From the NCBI GenBank assembly GCA_009869945.1, contig WIXG01000260.1:1-64000 (forward strand): 64,000 nt of DNA, given 5' to 3'. This document shows, piece by piece, positions 62,801 through 64,000 of the stretch. Numbering within the stretch: position 1 is the first letter of the stretch; every line of letters starts with the position of its first letter. The translations under genes and the position numbers were made by a program. This DNA comes from Mesaphorura yosii (taxonomy: Eukaryota > Arthropoda > Collembola > Poduromorpha > Tullbergiidae). The notes beneath the pieces are model-generated. The model saw only the letters and a program-made list of their open reading frames with translations, was not told the DNA's origin and did not search any database.

Positions 62801-64000
62801 TTTTCCAAGTCGCAAAGGAGCTCACAATCAAAGTCGAACTGGATAACACGAACTGGCAGATGCCGATGGACTTTCCTCTCGCTTTTGACTCGCTGGACTT
62901 GAATCAAGTCACGCATCGCGACGCAGTCGTCAACGCGTTCGTGTTTGTCCATTTGACTCTGCACAAGGCGAACTCACGGCTCGTTAAACGTGGTGGGAGG
63001 ACGATGGCGATCACTCCGCGACACTTCCTCGACTTTATTTCCCATTTCGTGAAGCTGTATAATGAAAAGAGGTCGGATTTGGAGGACGAGCAGCTGCATC
63101 TGAATATTGGGCTGAATAAAATTGCAGAGACGGTCGAGCAAGTCGAGGAGCTCAAGAAGGCGCTAGAAATTAAGTCGAAGGAGCTGAAAGAGAAGAATGA
63201 ACTGGCCAATCTTAAACTAAAGGTACACTTAACACTTTCTTTATTTTATTGTAGTAATTAGTAAGTTGTTGGTAAAAGTAAAATACGCTTGATTCGTTAG
63301 GAAATGATTGGAAGACAACAGGAGGCCGAACAGCGAAAGGTGCAGAGTCAAGCAATTCAGCAGGCGCTGGAAAAGCAGACGAAAGAAATCGGAAGGAAGC
63401 AGGAAGACGTGACGAGGGACCTCGAACAAGTTGAGCCTGCCGTGAAAGACGCTGAGCAGGCCGTGCAGAGCATCAAGAAAGCGCAGCTCAACGAGATCAG
63501 AGCCTTGCCCAACCCTCCGGCGCTCGTCAAGTTGGCACTGGAGTCAATCTGCCTGCTCCTCGGCGAGTTTACGACCGACTGGAAAGCCATCCGTACCATT
63601 TTGATGAGGGAGAATTTCATCTCGACGATTATCAACTTTGAGACGGAATTAATCACGGACGAGGTTCGTGAGAAAATGGAGTCCAAATACTTGTCGAATC
63701 CAGAATACAACTTTGAGAAGATCAACCGGGCCAGTTTGGCTTGTGGGCCGCTGGTGAAGTGGGCCATTGCACAATTCAACTACGCCGACATGCTCAAGAA
63801 GGTCGAACCACTGCGAGACGAGTTGAAGAGCCTGCACATGGCTGCGAAGAAGAACCAGGCGGAAGGCACACAGGTCACAAACGACATTGAAAGACTGGAG
63901 AAACAGATTGCAGCTTACAAGGAGGACTACGCGCTGCTGATTGCGCAAGCACAAGCGATCAAGAGCGATTTGGAGGTTGTGCACAGCAAAGTGGAGCGGT
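50843..64000 (+). CDS. DYNC1H1: Cytoplasmic dynein 1 heavy chain (3' end outside window)
   Basis: Twenty-eight constitutive exons cover ~3426 of about 4640 residues: 50843-51101, 51183-51613, 51686-52055, 52141-52264, 52354-52458, 52531-52717, 52803-52999, 53084-53195, 53273-53650, 53726-53860, 54240-54277, 54353-54386, 54469-54552, 54623-54940, 55008-55396, 55466-55649, 55844-56321, 56389-58149, 58227-58382, 58460-58711, 58789-58927, 59002-59332, 59679-59982, 60057-61105, 61181-61318, 61400-61537, 61735-63222 and 63301-64000+. The tail comes first ([37 protein letters not shown]), then the linker ([20 protein letters not shown]). P-loops follow for AAA1 (GPAGTGKT, ~1862), AAA2 (GNSGTGKS, ~2172), AAA3 (GPPGSGKT, ~2545) and AAA4 (GVAGSGKT, ~2888). 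The window ends in the stalk's first coiled coil. All match dynein-1, not the ciliary dynein-2 or axonemal chains. It is the minus-end microtubule motor for vesicles, nuclei and spindle, and it returns IFT-linked cargo in the cytoplasm. Nothing is disrupted. Confidence 0.97.
59434..59463 (+). other. Candidate 30-nt cassette exon in the dynein heavy chain gene
   Basis: Inside intron 59333-59678. A pyrimidine-rich acceptor (tttttatgccattccttcttgag) precedes 30 nt encoding [10 protein letters not shown], and a donor (gtaggc) follows. Phase is 0 on both sides, so inclusion would add 10 residues between AWTEK and VLQLYQ, just before AAA2. Its end SWIEK echoes AWTEK at the end of the preceding exon, and [14 protein letters not shown] aligns with [12 protein letters not shown]. 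Confidence 0.45.

Noticed and set aside
1-64000. tRNA, rRNA and CRISPR features
   Set aside because: No tRNA B-box with matching arms, no rRNA-like stretch and no spaced direct-repeat array was seen by eye; a covariance-model scan could still find a tRNA.

Overview
The window is nuclear DNA from a compact, intron-rich animal genome, most likely an arthropod or close relative. It has canonical GT-AG introns, mostly 60-400 bp. It holds a clip-domain serine protease homologue, a peritrophin-type chitin-binding secreted protein, sigma-class glutathione transferases, and a set of conserved animal genes (TBC1D30, IFT88, KIF17, MPP7, prominin, cytoplasmic dynein-1 heavy chain). I cannot fix the species from sequence alone. 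Gene models were rebuilt by hand: each exon join was checked for a splice site, matching phase and continuity with remembered family sequence. Nothing was searched against a database.

Layout, left to right. Two tandem sigma GST genes (+; the first is cut by the window edge). A small secreted Thr/Pro-rich protein (-) whose second intron holds a complete, apparently young Tc5/pogo-like DNA transposon (3332-5557). An intronless clip-domain serine protease homologue (-, 6833-9172). A doubtful short gene (+, ~9.8-10.25 kb). A disordered KEN-box protein with a recent tandem exon duplication (+, 11.1-13.8 kb). About 5.5 kb without genes that contains a degenerate inverted-repeat element (16262-16887). 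TBC1D30 (+, 19.4-24.1 kb). IFT88 (+, 24.9-28.0 kb), tail to tail with a chitin-binding secreted protein (-, 28.1-29.5 kb). KIF17 (+, 32.1-37.1 kb), tail to tail with an MPP7-type MAGUK (-, 38.1-41.4 kb). Prominin (-, 44.0-48.4 kb). Finally the 5' three quarters of the cytoplasmic dynein-1 heavy chain (+, 50.8 kb to the window end).

How the genes relate: from 19 to 64 kb most genes act at the cilium or apical membrane in other animals. TBC1D30 is a Rab8 GAP, IFT88 an IFT-B core subunit, KIF17 a homodimeric kinesin-2, MPP7 an apical polarity and junction scaffold, prominin a protein of membrane protrusions, and dynein-1 the minus-end motor. A near-consensus RFX X-box lies about 200 bp upstream of IFT88. 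This clustering may be chance but can be tested.

Most worth a second look: the transposon's 127-bp inverted repeats place a consensus splice donor and an acceptor at both ends in both orientations (introner-like); a 30-nt candidate cassette exon in the dynein heavy chain; a GST lacking its catalytic Tyr and Arg; and the AGTCCGA-rich inverted-repeat element with a 9-bp direct repeat at symmetric flanking positions.
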